Counted from the first letter of the stretch, positions 45,981 through 55,769 are shown. The stretch is DNA of 64,000 nt from Winogradskyella echinorum (GCF_014297365.1 NZ_JACOQD010000002.1:930001-994000); one strand, 5' to 3'. Numbers and translations: made by a program. Notes: generated by a model from the sequence alone, not told the origin.

Positions 45981-47429
45981 TTATGATTTTTTATTTTTTA
46001 TTAGTAATAATCCTAAAAATGTTAAAAGACCATTAATAATTAAAATTTCAAAACCAATTTCATAGCCATTAAATAACTCTTTAGAATATAAATTAAGAAT
46101 ATATGAAAGTAATGGCGCTATTACAGCTATTATCCAAACATACTTATCTTTAACTTGTGATTTTGTTAATAATCCAAAAGCAAATAAACCAAGTAAAGGT
46201 CCATAAGTATATCCTGCTGCTTTAAAGAGTTCCCAAATAACAGACACATCTTTAAAAATTAAATCGAACAGTAAAATCACAACAATCAATACAACACTAA
46301 ATGCAATGTGTATTTGTTTTCTAATCCGTTTTCTTTCATTTTCAGGCTTATGTTCAATTTCAATAATGTCTATACAAAATGAGGTTGTTAATGATGTTAA
46401 GGCCGAATCTGCACTAGAATATGCAGCGGCTATTAACCCGAGTAAAAAGAATGCAGATGTAACGACTCCTATTTCTGGTAACATCGCAATTGTAGCAAAT
46501 AAATCATCTTTTGTTGCACTTATGTTATGAATTTCGGCATACTGAGTTAACATTAAACCAAGAAGTAGAAATAGAATATTTACAAAAATTAATACAATAC
46601 TAAAAGACACCATATTCTTTTGAGCATCTTTTAAATTACGACATGTTAGATTTTTCTGCATCATATCTTGATCTAAACCTGTCATAGTTATTGTGATAAA
46701 AATGCCAGAGAGGAAGCTTTTCCAAAAATACTGTGCATCATTACCATCTTCAAAATAGAAAACCTTACTTAAGTTACTTTCCTTGGCATTACTAATAACA
46801 TCACCAATACTATTCAAATCTAATGCTGAAGCTAAAAATATTATCGTAACAACAACAGAGACTAACATAAATAGTGTTTGAAGCGTATCCGTGAAAATTA
46901 TCGTTTTTATACCTCCTCTAAACGTGTATAACCAAATGAGAGCAATGGTTATAATTACGGTAATTGCAAAAGGAATATCAAATAAATCAAAAACCAATAA
47001 TTGTAGAACTTTAGCTACCAAAAACAATCTAAAGGACGCACCTACTGTCCTAGAAATAAGAAAAGCTATGGAACCCGTTTTATAACTTACATTACCGAAC
47101 CTGTCTCTTAAATAGGTGTAAATTGATGTTAAATTTAATTTATAGTAAAGCGGTAATAACACATAAGCTATAATGAGATAACCAAAAAAGTAGCCAAAAA
47201 CGACTTGTAAATAACCAAATTGTTTGGCCTCTACAGCACCAGGAACTGAGATAAATGTTACACCAGACAATGAAGCACCTATCATTCCAAAAGCAACTAA
47301 ATACCATGGAGCAGACTTATTTGCTTTAAAAAAAGCGGCATTACTATCCTCCTTACCTGTGAAATATGAGATTAAAACAAGTAAACCAAAATAGCATGCT
47401 ATAAGTATTAGTATGGATGTAGGAGTCAT
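45981..47429 (-). CDS. sodium:solute symporter (SSS family)
   Basis: A 482-residue transporter with about thirteen membrane helices. SSS features include PWYLVAFGMIGASLSGVTFISVPG near the N-terminus (TM2, unwound sodium-site helix), the YLRDRFGN loop and TMTGLDQDMMQKNLTCRNLKDAQKNM (TM7-8), then AAYSSADSALTSLTTSFCIDI, whose Ser/Thr residues form the Na2 site. The last helices end in KNKKS. Substrates of this subfamily (sugars, sialic acid, other organic solutes) cannot be read from sequence. It is monocistronic and divergent from the BNR-repeat T9SS gene. Confidence 0.88.
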   Translation of the reverse strand: MTPTSILILIACYFGLLVLISYFTGKEDSNAAFFKANKSAPWYLVAFGMIGASLSGVTFISVPGAVEAKQFGYLQVVFGYFFGYLIIAYVLLPLYYKLNLTSIYTYLRDRFGNVSYKTGSIAFLISRTVGASFRLFLVAKVLQLLVFDLFDIPFAITVIITIALIWLYTFRGGIKTIIFTDTLQTLFMLVSVVVTIIFLASALDLNSIGDVISNAKESNLSKVFYFEDGNDAQYFWKSFLSGIFITITMTGLDQDMMQKNLTCRNLKDAQKNMVSFSIVLIFVNILFLLLGLMLTQYAEIHNISATKDDLFATIAMLPEIGVVTSAFFLLGLIAAAYSSADSALTSLTTSFCIDIIEIEHKPENERKRIRKQIHIAFSVVLIVVILLFDLIFKDVSVIWELFKAAGYTYGPLLGLFAFGLLTKSQVKDKYVWIIAVIAPLLSYILNLYSKELFNGYEIGFEILIINGLLTFLGLLLIKNKKS

Positions 47430-47444
47430 AATTAGATTACTTAA

Positions 47445-47476
47445 TTAAGATAAAATTTTTAAAAACAGTATTTTTG
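47445..47476 (+). promoter_or_regulatory. candidate promoter of the BNR-repeat T9SS gene
   Basis: TATTTTTG (47469-47476) is a perfect -7 element 29 bp before the ATG at 47506. A TTA at 47445-47447, with a 21-bp spacer, is the best -33 candidate. Confidence 0.42.
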
Positions 47477-47505
47477 AGAAAAATAGCTAAAAAAAAAGAA
47501 ATATT

Positions 47506-50055
47506 ATGAAAAAGGTTGCACTACTATTTGCACTTATTGGTTTTGTGCTGCAAATCTCGGCACAAGATTACAAAAAATTAATGGCTGAAGGCACTCATAC
47601 TGTAGAACATGTTGTAAAAATTGCAGAGCAGCATTTCGATTCTGTAGGAAGAGGACGTGGCACTGGTTATAAACAATTTAGGCGTTGGCAATATTTTGCG
47701 GAGCGCTCAATGGACGAAACTGGTAAACTAAAATCCCCAGAGTATTACTATAACGAATTACAAGATTATAATTCGAAAAAAAATAATGAAGGCATAGCTG
47801 CTAAAACAGTAGTTGGCACATGGGAAGAAATGGGACCAACCTATTGGAATGCTACTTCTGGCTATAATCCTGGTGTTGGACGTGTTACCTCATTTGCTGT
47901 TGATAAAAACGACCAAAATCATATTATTGTTGGCAGTGAAACTGGCGGTGTTTGGAAAAGTTTAGATGGTGGATCTAGCTGGGCAGTTTTAACAGATAAT
48001 TTAGCTAATACAGATGTATATTCTTTAGCCATAGACCCATCAAATAGTTCCACTTATTTTTGGGGATCTAGAAATGGTGCAATTTTTAAATCTGAAGATG
48101 CAGGCTCAACATGGAGTCTACATGGAAGTTTACCATCTGGTTGGGTTAATAAAATATTAATTCATCCAACCAATTCACTAAAAATGTACTGCAGCGCTCA
48201 AAGTGGTGGCCTTTTTAAATCAACTGATGGCGGTATTACTTGGAGCTCAATCTATTTTGTTAATGTGAGCACAGGCTATGATATTGAGTTTAAACCCGGA
48301 AATCCAAGTGTAATATACGCTTCAGGTAATGATTTTTATATGTCAACTAATGATGGAGTTAGTTTTTCTAAGGTAAGTGGTTCTACTCCTAATCAATTTT
48401 CTACGGGACCTAAAATGATTGGTGTTTCGCCAGATAATGCTAATACAGTATATGTAATTGAAGCTTCTGGAGGTGCTTTTAACGGTTTATACAAATCTAC
48501 AGATAGTGGTGCTACTTTTATAAAGCTAAATCACACTAACAAAAATTACTTTGGTTACGCTTCTGACCCAGAAGATCCAGATGATGCTGGAGCTGGACAA
48601 GCACCAAGAGATATGGATATTGCCATAAACCCAAATGATGTTAATGATGTACATATCGCTGGAATAAACACTCGCCGATCTACAGATGGTGGTCTCACAT
48701 TTAGTATGACCTCTCAGTGGACGCCAAATAGTGCAACATCGGAAAACATAGGTTATTGTCATGCAGACGTAGATATATTAGAATTTGTAGGCACAGGAGC
48801 TAACACTAAACTATATGTTGGGACTGATGGCGGTATTTACAAAGCTGAAAACCCAACCATTGTCAATACTAATTTCTATACAGATTTAACACCAGGTTTA
48901 GGAATTCGCCAGTTCTATAAAATTGGAGTAAGCCAAACTAACCCAGTAATAGTTACTGGAGGTTCACAAGATAATGGATCCTCAGTTCTTGGTGCAGATG
49001 GTAATTGGACTGATTGGTGGGGAGCAGATGGCATGGAAGGCTTTGTAGACAAAACAAATTCTCAAATAATGTATGGCACCTCACAATTTGGAGGTTTTAT
49101 TAAAACATTCGATGGTGGTAATAGTGTGGCTGGTGTTAGCCAACCTGATGGAAAAGGCTATGATAATTTTTGGAATTGGATTGTACCTTTTGAGGAAGAT
49201 CCTATAGTACAAGATGTAATTTATTGTGCTTTTGATGAAGTTTATAAATCTTTAAATGGTGGAAATAGTTGGACATCAATATCTCAAAATTTTGGTACTA
49301 ATATAGATCACCTAAAAATAGCGCCAACCAATAGCAATACTATGTATTTAGCTATTAACGGAAACTTTTGGTACACTATTGACGGAGGAACTCTTTGGCA
49401 GCAATCAAGTCTAAATCTTGGTATTAATAGAATAATTAATTCTATTGCTGTACACCCTACTGATCCTAATAAAGTAGCAATAGCAACAACAGATAACCAA
49501 AGTGTTTATATAAGTACTGATAATGGAGCATCATTTACATCTGTATTATGGGATTTACCCGGATTTACAGCGCAAGCAGTTGCCTGGCAGAATAATGGTA
49601 AAGATGGCTTATATGTTGGTATGAATTACGGTGTGTATTATACCGATAATGATTTGGGTAATACTTGGACAGCCTTTAACAATGGATTACCAAATACACG
49701 TATTAACGAACTAGAAATTAACTCGACAGATAATAAAATTTACGCTGCAACTTATGGTAGAGGACTTTGGAGATCTAGTCTTTATGACGAAACTTTAAAT
49801 GTTACTAATTTTGAATTTGATGATCTATCTATATACCCAAATCCTGCAAATAACGAAGTAAATTTAAAATGGAATAATTCTGAAGATGTAAGTATTAGAA
49901 TTTATAACACATTAGGTAAGTTAGTATTTTATGGAAAAAAAGTTAACCTATCTAACGCGTTAAAAATTGATGTTTCATCTTATACATCTGGAATGTATTT
50001 TGTAAAATTGAATAGCACAAAAGGAGAAATCACTAAAAAGCTAATTCTAAAATAA
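47506..50055 (+). CDS. T9SS-secreted BNR/VPS10-like beta-propeller protein
   Basis: An 849-residue secreted protein. There is a signal peptide at 1-19 (FALIGFVLQISAQ), then a helical N-terminal segment, then about ten BNR/sortilin-type Asp-box repeats (SLDGGSSW, SEDAGSTW, STDGGITW, STNDGVSF, STDSGATF, STDGGLTF, SLNGGNSW, STDNGASF, TDNDLGNTW) that should fold into one or two propellers. The last 80 residues (LSIYPNPANNEVNLKW...SYTSGMYFVKLNSTKG...KKLILK) are a type IX sorting domain. Similar proteins are annotated as glycosyl hydrolases or sialidases, but the catalytic residues of sialidases are not evident. A terminator follows. Confidence 0.88.
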   Translation: MKKVALLFALIGFVLQISAQDYKKLMAEGTHTVEHVVKIAEQHFDSVGRGRGTGYKQFRRWQYFAERSMDETGKLKSPEYYYNELQDYNSKKNNEGIAAKTVVGTWEEMGPTYWNATSGYNPGVGRVTSFAVDKNDQNHIIVGSETGGVWKSLDGGSSWAVLTDNLANTDVYSLAIDPSNSSTYFWGSRNGAIFKSEDAGSTWSLHGSLPSGWVNKILIHPTNSLKMYCSAQSGGLFKSTDGGITWSSIYFVNVSTGYDIEFKPGNPSVIYASGNDFYMSTNDGVSFSKVSGSTPNQFSTGPKMIGVSPDNANTVYVIEASGGAFNGLYKSTDSGATFIKLNHTNKNYFGYASDPEDPDDAGAGQAPRDMDIAINPNDVNDVHIAGINTRRSTDGGLTFSMTSQWTPNSATSENIGYCHADVDILEFVGTGANTKLYVGTDGGIYKAENPTIVNTNFYTDLTPGLGIRQFYKIGVSQTNPVIVTGGSQDNGSSVLGADGNWTDWWGADGMEGFVDKTNSQIMYGTSQFGGFIKTFDGGNSVAGVSQPDGKGYDNFWNWIVPFEEDPIVQDVIYCAFDEVYKSLNGGNSWTSISQNFGTNIDHLKIAPTNSNTMYLAINGNFWYTIDGGTLWQQSSLNLGINRIINSIAVHPTDPNKVAIATTDNQSVYISTDNGASFTSVLWDLPGFTAQAVAWQNNGKDGLYVGMNYGVYYTDNDLGNTWTAFNNGLPNTRINELEINSTDNKIYAATYGRGLWRSSLYDETLNVTNFEFDDLSIYPNPANNEVNLKWNNSEDVSIRIYNTLGKLVFYGKKVNLSNALKIDVSSYTSGMYFVKLNSTKGEITKKLILK

Positions 50056-50073
50056 TATTCAATTAAATACTTT

Positions 50074-50113
50074 AAAGTCCGATTGTAAATCAATTATAAT
50101 CGGGCTTTTTTAT
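50074..50113 (+). terminator. intrinsic terminator after BNR-repeat gene
   Basis: AAAGTCCGATT (50074-50084) pairs with AATCGGGCTTT (50098-50108) through one G-T pair, and TTT follows. It separates the T9SS gene from recR. Confidence 0.85.
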
Positions 50114-50126
50114 GTCTAAAAATCAG

Positions 50127-50134
50127 TACCTTCG
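50127..50134 (+). promoter_or_regulatory. -7-like element abutting the recR start codon
   Basis: TACCTTCG matches TAnnTTTG at 7 of 8 positions and ends 5 bp before the recR ATG. Because the preceding terminator ends at 50113, recR must have its own promoter in these few bases, which implies a nearly leaderless mRNA. Confidence 0.5.
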
Positions 50135-50139
50135 TACTT

Positions 50140-50757
50140 ATGGAATTTTCATCAAAACTCTTAGAAAATGCGGTCAACGAAATGTCTCAATTACCAGGTA
50201 TAGGTAAACGCACAGCATTACGTTTAGTTTTGCATTTATTGAGACAGCCTGAGAATCAAACATTTCAATTAGCTGATGCTTTATCAAAAGTTAGAGCAGA
50301 AATTAATTTTTGCAAATCGTGTCATAATATAAGTGATAAACCACTTTGCGAAATTTGTGAGAATCCAAATCGTAATAATCAACTTATCTGTGTGGTTGAA
50401 GATATTAGAGATGTAATGGCTATTGAAAACACAAGTTCTTTTAAAGGTTTATATCATGTCTTAGGTGGTAAAATATCTCCTATGGATGGTATTGGCCCGC
50501 AAGATCTAAACATTACTACATTAGTAGAAAAAGTAAAAGCAGGACAAGTAAAGGAATTAATCTTTGCTATGAGTCCAACCATGGAAGGAGATACCACTAA
50601 TTTCTATATCTTTAGACAAATTCAAGATTATAATGTAGCTACCTCAACAATTGCAAGAGGTGTAGCTGCTGGCAACGAATTAGAATATACAGACGAAATA
50701 ACGTTAGGCCGAAGTATTATAGACCGTGTTCCTTTTGAAGCTTCTCTAAAATCGTAA
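50140..50757 (+). CDS. recR: recombination mediator protein RecR
   Basis: A 205-residue DNA repair protein of the RecFOR pathway, which helps load RecA onto gapped DNA. The N-terminal helix-hairpin-helix reads [12 protein letters not shown] (residues 18-29), the zinc finger uses C58, C61, C70 and C73 ([16 protein letters not shown]), and a Toprim domain follows ([12 protein letters not shown], then [16 protein letters not shown]), with the Walker-B-like ending [21 protein letters not shown]. The length is normal. It is followed after 3 bp by a glycosyltransferase gene starting with TTG. Confidence 0.96.
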   Translation: MEFSSKLLENAVNEMSQLPGIGKRTALRLVLHLLRQPENQTFQLADALSKVRAEINFCKSCHNISDKPLCEICENPNRNNQLICVVEDIRDVMAIENTSSFKGLYHVLGGKISPMDGIGPQDLNITTLVEKVKAGQVKELIFAMSPTMEGDTTNFYIFRQIQDYNVATSTIARGVAAGNELEYTDEITLGRSIIDRVPFEASLKS

Positions 50758-50760
50758 TAT

Positions 50761-51861
50761 TTGAAATTATCTGTAATCATATTAAACTATAATGTGAGGT
50801 ATTTTTTAGAGTTATGTCTAAAAAGTGTTGAAACTGCCATTGAGAATATTGATGCAGAAATTATAGTTATAGACAACAACTCTCCAGATGATAGTTGTAG
50901 CATGGTAAAATCGTTATTTCCATCCGTTAAACTCATAGAAAACCAAGAAAACCCAGGATTTTCAAAAGGAAATAATATAGGCGTTGCTCAAGCAAAAGGT
51001 GAGTATTTATGTATACTAAATCCAGACACTGTAGTAGCCGAAGACACATTTTTAAAACTTATAGAATTTGCAGACGATAAGGAAAAACTCGGTATTATTG
51101 GTTGTCAACTTATTGATGGTAAAGGCAAATATCTTCCAGAAAGTAAACGAAACATTCCTACTCCTAAAGTTTCATTAAAGAAAATATTAGGCAAAGACAA
51201 AGATTATTACGCTAATTATTTAAAGATTAACACAACAGGTAGAGTAGATATATTAGTTGGTGCATTTATGTTCTTAAAAAAAACTGTCTATGATGCTGTT
51301 AATGGTTTTGATGAAGATTACTTTATGTATGGTGAAGATGTTGATTTATCTTATAAAGTTTTAAAAGCGGGTTACGACAATTACTATTTTGGAGAAACTA
51401 CCGTTATTCATTTTAAAGGTGAAAGCACACTTAAAGATGCCAAATATGCTAAGCGTTTTTACGGAGCCATGCAGATTTTTTATAAAAAGCATTTTAAGGC
51501 TAATCTAGTATTTAATGCAATTGTGTGGTTAGGCATAAAACTAGCTTATGTTTTTAGACGACCTCCAACCGTTTTAAAAACGGAATCTAAATCGACCATT
51601 ATTTATGGCAATAAAATAGATTCATCTTTAAAAAATCAATTACAACAACCTATAAAACACAATAACATAATTAATAGAGAAGTTCCAGATCATAGCATGA
51701 TTATCTATGATCTCAATACGCTTAAAACAAAGGCAGTTATTGAGGATATGAAACAAAAGGCTAAACAAGAACATATAGTCTTTAGATTTTTACCGAAAAA
51801 CAGTAAATTTATCCTCGGAAGTGACAGTGCTGTTACAAGAGGTGAAATCACACACTTTTAA
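50761..51861 (+). CDS. family 2 glycosyltransferase (rhamnosyl/WcaA-like) with C-terminal extension
   Basis: A 366-residue GT-A enzyme. The start is a TTG 3 bp after the recR stop; no ATG fits, since the conserved N-terminus LSVIILNYNVRYFLELCLKSV begins at the second residue after it. Motifs are IDNNSPDDSC (about 38-47), ENPGFSKGNNIG, NPDTVV, the acceptor-side FDEDYFMYGEDVDLSYK, and a region with H and W typical of GT2 enzymes acting on cell-wall or O-antigen sugars. The last 105 residues are basic (RRPPTVLKTESKS) and of unknown function. Co-transcription with recR is by position only. Confidence 0.85.
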   Translation: MKLSVIILNYNVRYFLELCLKSVETAIENIDAEIIVIDNNSPDDSCSMVKSLFPSVKLIENQENPGFSKGNNIGVAQAKGEYLCILNPDTVVAEDTFLKLIEFADDKEKLGIIGCQLIDGKGKYLPESKRNIPTPKVSLKKILGKDKDYYANYLKINTTGRVDILVGAFMFLKKTVYDAVNGFDEDYFMYGEDVDLSYKVLKAGYDNYYFGETTVIHFKGESTLKDAKYAKRFYGAMQIFYKKHFKANLVFNAIVWLGIKLAYVFRRPPTVLKTESKSTIIYGNKIDSSLKNQLQQPIKHNNIINREVPDHSMIIYDLNTLKTKAVIEDMKQKAKQEHIVFRFLPKNSKFILGSDSAVTRGEITHF

Positions 51862-51953
51862 AATCGTTATAAGTTGAATTAAAATCAATGAAATATCGGT
51901 TTTTTTATTAATTTTGCATTCAAATTGCAAATAAAGACCTTCAAATTATAAAT

Positions 51954-53327
51954 ATGGCAAAGTTTGAACTTAAGTTACCTAAAATGGGAGAGAGTGTTGC
52001 TGAAGCAACCATAACCTCATGGCTTAAAGACATCGGAGATACAATTGAAGCTGATGAAGCCGTTTTAGAAATAGCTACAGATAAAGTAGATAGTGAAGTA
52101 CCAAGTGAAGTTGACGGTGTTTTAGTTGAAAAACTATTCAATGTTGATGATGTTGTACAAGTCGGACAAACCATTGCTGTAATAGAAACAGAAGGTGGAG
52201 ATACTGTAGAAGTAAAAGCTCCGGCTGCAGAACCTGTAGCTGAACCAGAAGCACCTAAAGCAGTTGCTGAAGTTAGCCAAACTGTTGTCGCTGCTAAAGC
52301 AAATGTTGTGCCTATTGTATCTTCAGGTGAACGTTTTTATTCTCCTTTGGTTAAAAATATAGCCAAACAAGAAGGTATTTCTCAAAGTGAACTCGATACC
52401 ATTCCTGGATCCGGAAAAGACAATCGTGTAACTAAAAACGATATTAAAGCTTACCTTGAGTCTCGTGGCTCTGCTCCTGCTCCAGTTGCTGCTCCTAAAG
52501 CTGAACCAGTAGTAAAACAAAAAGTGGAAACGCCAGTGGCTACTACCAAAACTCCAGAGAAACCAGCGGAAGAAAAATCGACAGAAAAGCCAGTTGAAAA
52601 ACCAGTATTAGCCTCTGGAGATGATGAAATTATAGAAATGAGTCGTATGGGTAAACTCATTTCAAAATATATGGTAGAATCTGTACAAACCTCTGCACAT
52701 GTGCAGTCTTTTATTGAAGCAGATGTCACTAATATTTGGAACTGGAGAAAGAAAGTTAAGAAAGACTTTATGGAACGTGAAGGAGAAAATTTAACCTTTA
52801 CTCCAATTTTTATGGAAGCTGTAACCAAAGCTTTAAAAGAATTCCCAATGATGAACATTTCGGTTCAAGGAGATTCTATTATTAAAAAGAAAGCCATTAA
52901 TGTTGGTATGGCGGCAGCATTACCAGATGGTAACTTAATTGTACCTGTAATTAAAAATGCAGATCAGCTTAATTTATTTGGTATGGCAAAACGTGTTAAC
53001 GATTTAGCCAATAGAGCACGCTCAGGCCAGTTAAGTCCAGATGACATACAAGGCGGAACGTACACAGTTACTAATGTAGGTACATTTGGTAGCATTATGG
53101 GAACACCAATTATCAATCAACCTCAAGTTGGTATTTTAGCGCTTGGAGCTATTAGAAAAATACCAGCAGTTATCGAAGGACCAGAAGGAGATTATATTGG
53201 TATCCGTTACAAAATGTTCTTATCACATTCTTATGATCATAGAGTGGTCAATGGAGCACTTGGTGGACAATTTGTTAAATATGTGAAAGATTATTTAGAG
53301 GCTTGGGATTCTAATCGCGAAATCTAA
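51954..53327 (+). CDS. 2-oxoacid dehydrogenase E2 (dihydrolipoyl acyltransferase)
   Basis: A 457-residue E2 subunit. The lipoyl domain (1-80) has K44 in EIATDKVDSEVP, followed by an Ala/Pro/Glu-rich linker; the E3/E1-binding domain is at about 124-165 (YSPLVKNIAKQEGISQSELDTIPGSGKDNRV), then a second linker rich in Lys, Pro and Glu. The catalytic domain runs from about 215 to the end, with the active-site His in SHSYDHRVVNGALGG. The E2 transfers an acyl group from lipoate to CoA. Ile/Val-type features suggest the branched-chain or 2-oxoglutarate complex, but the other subunits are not here. A -7 element TAATTTTG lies at 51909-51916 without a clear -33. Confidence 0.92.
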   Translation: MAKFELKLPKMGESVAEATITSWLKDIGDTIEADEAVLEIATDKVDSEVPSEVDGVLVEKLFNVDDVVQVGQTIAVIETEGGDTVEVKAPAAEPVAEPEAPKAVAEVSQTVVAAKANVVPIVSSGERFYSPLVKNIAKQEGISQSELDTIPGSGKDNRVTKNDIKAYLESRGSAPAPVAAPKAEPVVKQKVETPVATTKTPEKPAEEKSTEKPVEKPVLASGDDEIIEMSRMGKLISKYMVESVQTSAHVQSFIEADVTNIWNWRKKVKKDFMEREGENLTFTPIFMEAVTKALKEFPMMNISVQGDSIIKKKAINVGMAAALPDGNLIVPVIKNADQLNLFGMAKRVNDLANRARSGQLSPDDIQGGTYTVTNVGTFGSIMGTPIINQPQVGILALGAIRKIPAVIEGPEGDYIGIRYKMFLSHSYDHRVVNGALGGQFVKYVKDYLEAWDSNREI

Positions 53328-53363
53328 AAAAAGTTCCTTTAAAAAAGGTTTTAGAATAAATTT

Positions 53364-53398
53364 AAAAAGCACAGTTACTTAAGTACTGTGCTTTTTTT
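53364..53398 (+). terminator. intrinsic terminator after E2 gene
   Basis: AAGCACAGT and ACTGTGCTT form the stem (53367-53375 with 53385-53393) around a 9-nt loop, and five more T residues follow. Confidence 0.88.
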
Positions 53399-53545
53399 AT
53401 ATAATGATAATATGGATTTCTACATATTTAGTTGTGCGTTGACCTTTAAAATTATCAATCAAATCGCAAATAGAAAATTACAGCGGAATTTACGTAAGGA
53501 GACAGTGAATTAGTAAAGTTTCACACATACTTTTTTAACCGTTTT

Positions 53546-54280
53546 TTAATTCTTTGTAGGAAACATAATGTTCAATTCCTTAAGTGAGCAAGGTTTATTT
53601 CCTACATTTTTACCAACAGCAAAATTCTCAAATTTCAATTCTTTATTTTCAATTAGTTTCTGCAAATAATCTGTTTCAAAACCTAACTGTTGCAATTTGT
53701 TTTTCCCAGCTTTAACATTATCTATTTTACCTAAAAAATAGTTAGAATATATCTGCACTCTTATAAGTCTTTCTTTTTCGTATATGCTTGGACTTTCAGG
53801 TAAAATTGATGCAGAGAATTCAATTGCTTTCTCAAAATCTCCATTAAATAATAATGTTGAAGCAATATCTGCTTTTAATACAAACGAATCTGGATAGTTC
53901 TCTAGAATTTTTTTATCTACATTTAAAGCTCCTTCAAAGTCTCCCATAAACATAAGACCTTGAGATTTTAAATAGAGCGCTTTGTAATTTAGCGAATCTC
54001 TTATTAAGCATTGTTCGAGAAGATTCATTATTTCAAAAAGATTTGGATTAGAAATAGTTTTTGAATGTGCCAAACGAAAATATAATTCTGCATTATTTGG
54101 ATTTTCATCGATTAAAGTATTGAGCAGCTTATTTGCGTTTTGAAAGTCGTTTAATTCTTGATAATTGGTCACTTCTTGAAGTTGAGAATATATATCAACA
54201 CTTTGATATTCATTTCTATTACTCCCTTTACAAGAGAAAAGTAAAAAAGTCAGGAGTATAAATATAATTGGTCTTATCAT
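53546..54280 (-). CDS. TPR lipoprotein of unknown function
   Basis: A 244-residue lipoprotein (IFILLTFLLFSCKGS, lipidated Cys at 17). Helical TPR-like repeats run from about residue 35 to 210: YQELNDFQNANKLLNTLIDENPNNAELYFRL, ALYLKSQGLMFMGDFEGALNVDKKI, ADIASTLLFNGDFEKAIEFSASI and IYSNYFLGKIDNVKAGKNKL. The last 30 residues are basic and contain CSLKELNIMFP. TPR lipoproteins usually act as scaffolds in the periplasm; the partner is unknown. It opens a block of poorly conserved genes on the minus strand. Confidence 0.65.
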   Translation of the reverse strand: MIRPIIFILLTFLLFSCKGSNRNEYQSVDIYSQLQEVTNYQELNDFQNANKLLNTLIDENPNNAELYFRLAHSKTISNPNLFEIMNLLEQCLIRDSLNYKALYLKSQGLMFMGDFEGALNVDKKILENYPDSFVLKADIASTLLFNGDFEKAIEFSASILPESPSIYEKERLIRVQIYSNYFLGKIDNVKAGKNKLQQLGFETDYLQKLIENKELKFENFAVGKNVGNKPCSLKELNIMFPTKN

Positions 54281-54444
54281 TCGTTTTCTCTAAACGTTTA
54301 TAATGTGTTTGGGGATGATTTGTTACATGGTTAATCACCTAAATAAGCAACTAAATCATAGCTATAAAATCTATTTAAAATTGCGAATATGGTCTAAAAC
54401 TAGTAATAACTTGCATACAGTATTGTACATATTGTTTCTTTTCT

Positions 54445-55062
54445 TTAAGGACTTATCCATAAATAAATATCTTTTAATATTTCCCATTCTCCATCAACCT
54501 TTTTAAACACAATTACGTGTTCACTTTTACAAAGACCAATTTTTCCACAATCAACCCAATAATAGAGTGAAGCATAATTTCCAGAATATTTTATTTTCGA
54601 CAACCCGATTGCAAGACTATGTTTAAATTTCCGATTTATTTTTCTCCATCGTTTAGTATAAGAACTTGTTGAATTATCTATAAGTTCGTTAAACAACTTA
54701 TTTGGTAAAGAATGGACCTCTAATGATTTTATATCTAACGAATCTGTATTTATTTTAGGATGATTGGTAAATGTAGAATCTAAATCTGGTAATGATTCAA
54801 TAAAATCTTTATTCTTTACACCTTTCATATTCTTCAACATTAGGTGGTCCTCCTTAAATTCAAAGTCTAAATTTTCCATTAAAACCACTGTTTCAAATGG
54901 CTTCATTCGACTATCCACAAAATTGGCAAATTCTATATCAGAATCGAAACTTGAAATTCCAAATTCAATAGTCTTTGAGAATATGATATAATTATCTTTT
55001 GTGCTTTGTCCAAAGATGGCAAAACAACTAAAATAGATAATATGTATAATAATTGTTCGCAT
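54445..55062 (-). CDS. secreted protein of unknown function
   Basis: A 205-residue protein with a signal peptide (IIIHIIYFSCFAIFGQ). The mature part ends in a beta-rich block typical of orphan flavobacterial secreted proteins: HSLAIGLSKIKYSGNYASLYYWVDCGKIGLCKSEHVIVFKK, then VDGEWEILKDIYLW. The paired cysteines (DCGKIGLCKS) may form a disulphide. No family is recognised. It is isolated by more than 100 bp on either side. Confidence 0.5.
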   Translation of the reverse strand: MRTIIIHIIYFSCFAIFGQSTKDNYIIFSKTIEFGISSFDSDIEFANFVDSRMKPFETVVLMENLDFEFKEDHLMLKNMKGVKNKDFIESLPDLDSTFTNHPKINTDSLDIKSLEVHSLPNKLFNELIDNSTSSYTKRWRKINRKFKHSLAIGLSKIKYSGNYASLYYWVDCGKIGLCKSEHVIVFKKVDGEWEILKDIYLWISP

Positions 55063-55175
55063 TATATATAGCGATTTGTTATAAGAATTTTCAACTATTT
55101 GTTTGTTAACAATTTACGAAAGACATTCAGATATAGCAAATACGCAACTACCTTTATTTAAGAACAAAATAGCAA

Positions 55176-55769
55176 TTATTTTTTTGCGGTATTCTGCGCA
55201 GTATTTATTTCCGTTAATATTTTCCCTTCTCCATTCAGTCTATATTTATAACCTTCCCAATCTATTAATTCAATTCTATTTTCAACAATTTTAAATTCTG
55301 TTTTTCCGTCTGGATTTACAAAAATATCACTCGTACTAAAATTCCATTTAGTATTTCCATTTTTATCAATTCGGCTAACTTGAATTTCACCGTGAACGAT
55401 AAAATCTTCGTCAAATTCATAAATTCCGAAACAAGTTGCAACGTCATATTGCTTTCGCCAATTAGCTGATAAATCTGCTAAATTCAGAGAATATATTTGG
55501 TCAGAACAACATATATAAATTCGGTCATTTTTAATTAAAAACGAATTTTCAGAAATTTCAGTTGTTCCGCCAGATTCCAATAATAACACACTACACTTTT
55601 CAAAATCGTTTTCTGTTATTCGAATTCCGTATTTTGAGGAAGGTTGATATTCCAATTCAATTCCTAAATCGGCTGGATATTGTTTCTTAAATCTCCGACC
55701 AAATTCCGCTGAATCCATATCAGATTCATTTGTTATTTCAATTACGGAATTTTGATAGTTTACTTTCAT
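55176..55769 (-). CDS. protein of unknown function, PQQ/WD-like beta strands
   Basis: A 197-residue protein from the ATG at 55769 (MKVNYQNSVIEITNESDMDS). Upstream codons in the same frame are rejected because they reach only a less likely ATG at 55853. There is no signal peptide. Strand-turn repeats such as SFLIKNDRIYICCSDQIYSLNLADLSANWRKQYD and FIVHGEIQVSRIDKNGNTKWNFS resemble blades of a PQQ-like propeller, with Trp at blade ends, but the protein is too short for a whole one. It is a lineage-specific gene, possibly an immunity-type protein; this is only a guess. Confidence 0.5.
   Translation of the reverse strand: MKVNYQNSVIEITNESDMDSAEFGRRFKKQYPADLGIELEYQPSSKYGIRITENDFEKCSVLLLESGGTTEISENSFLIKNDRIYICCSDQIYSLNLADLSANWRKQYDVATCFGIYEFDEDFIVHGEIQVSRIDKNGNTKWNFSTSDIFVNPDGKTEFKIVENRIELIDWEGYKYRLNGEGKILTEINTAQNTAKK

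Noticed and set aside
51909-51916. Full promoter for the E2 gene
   Set aside because: The -7 word TAATTTTG is good, but the nearest upstream TTG is 32 bp away; I note it only within the gene entry.
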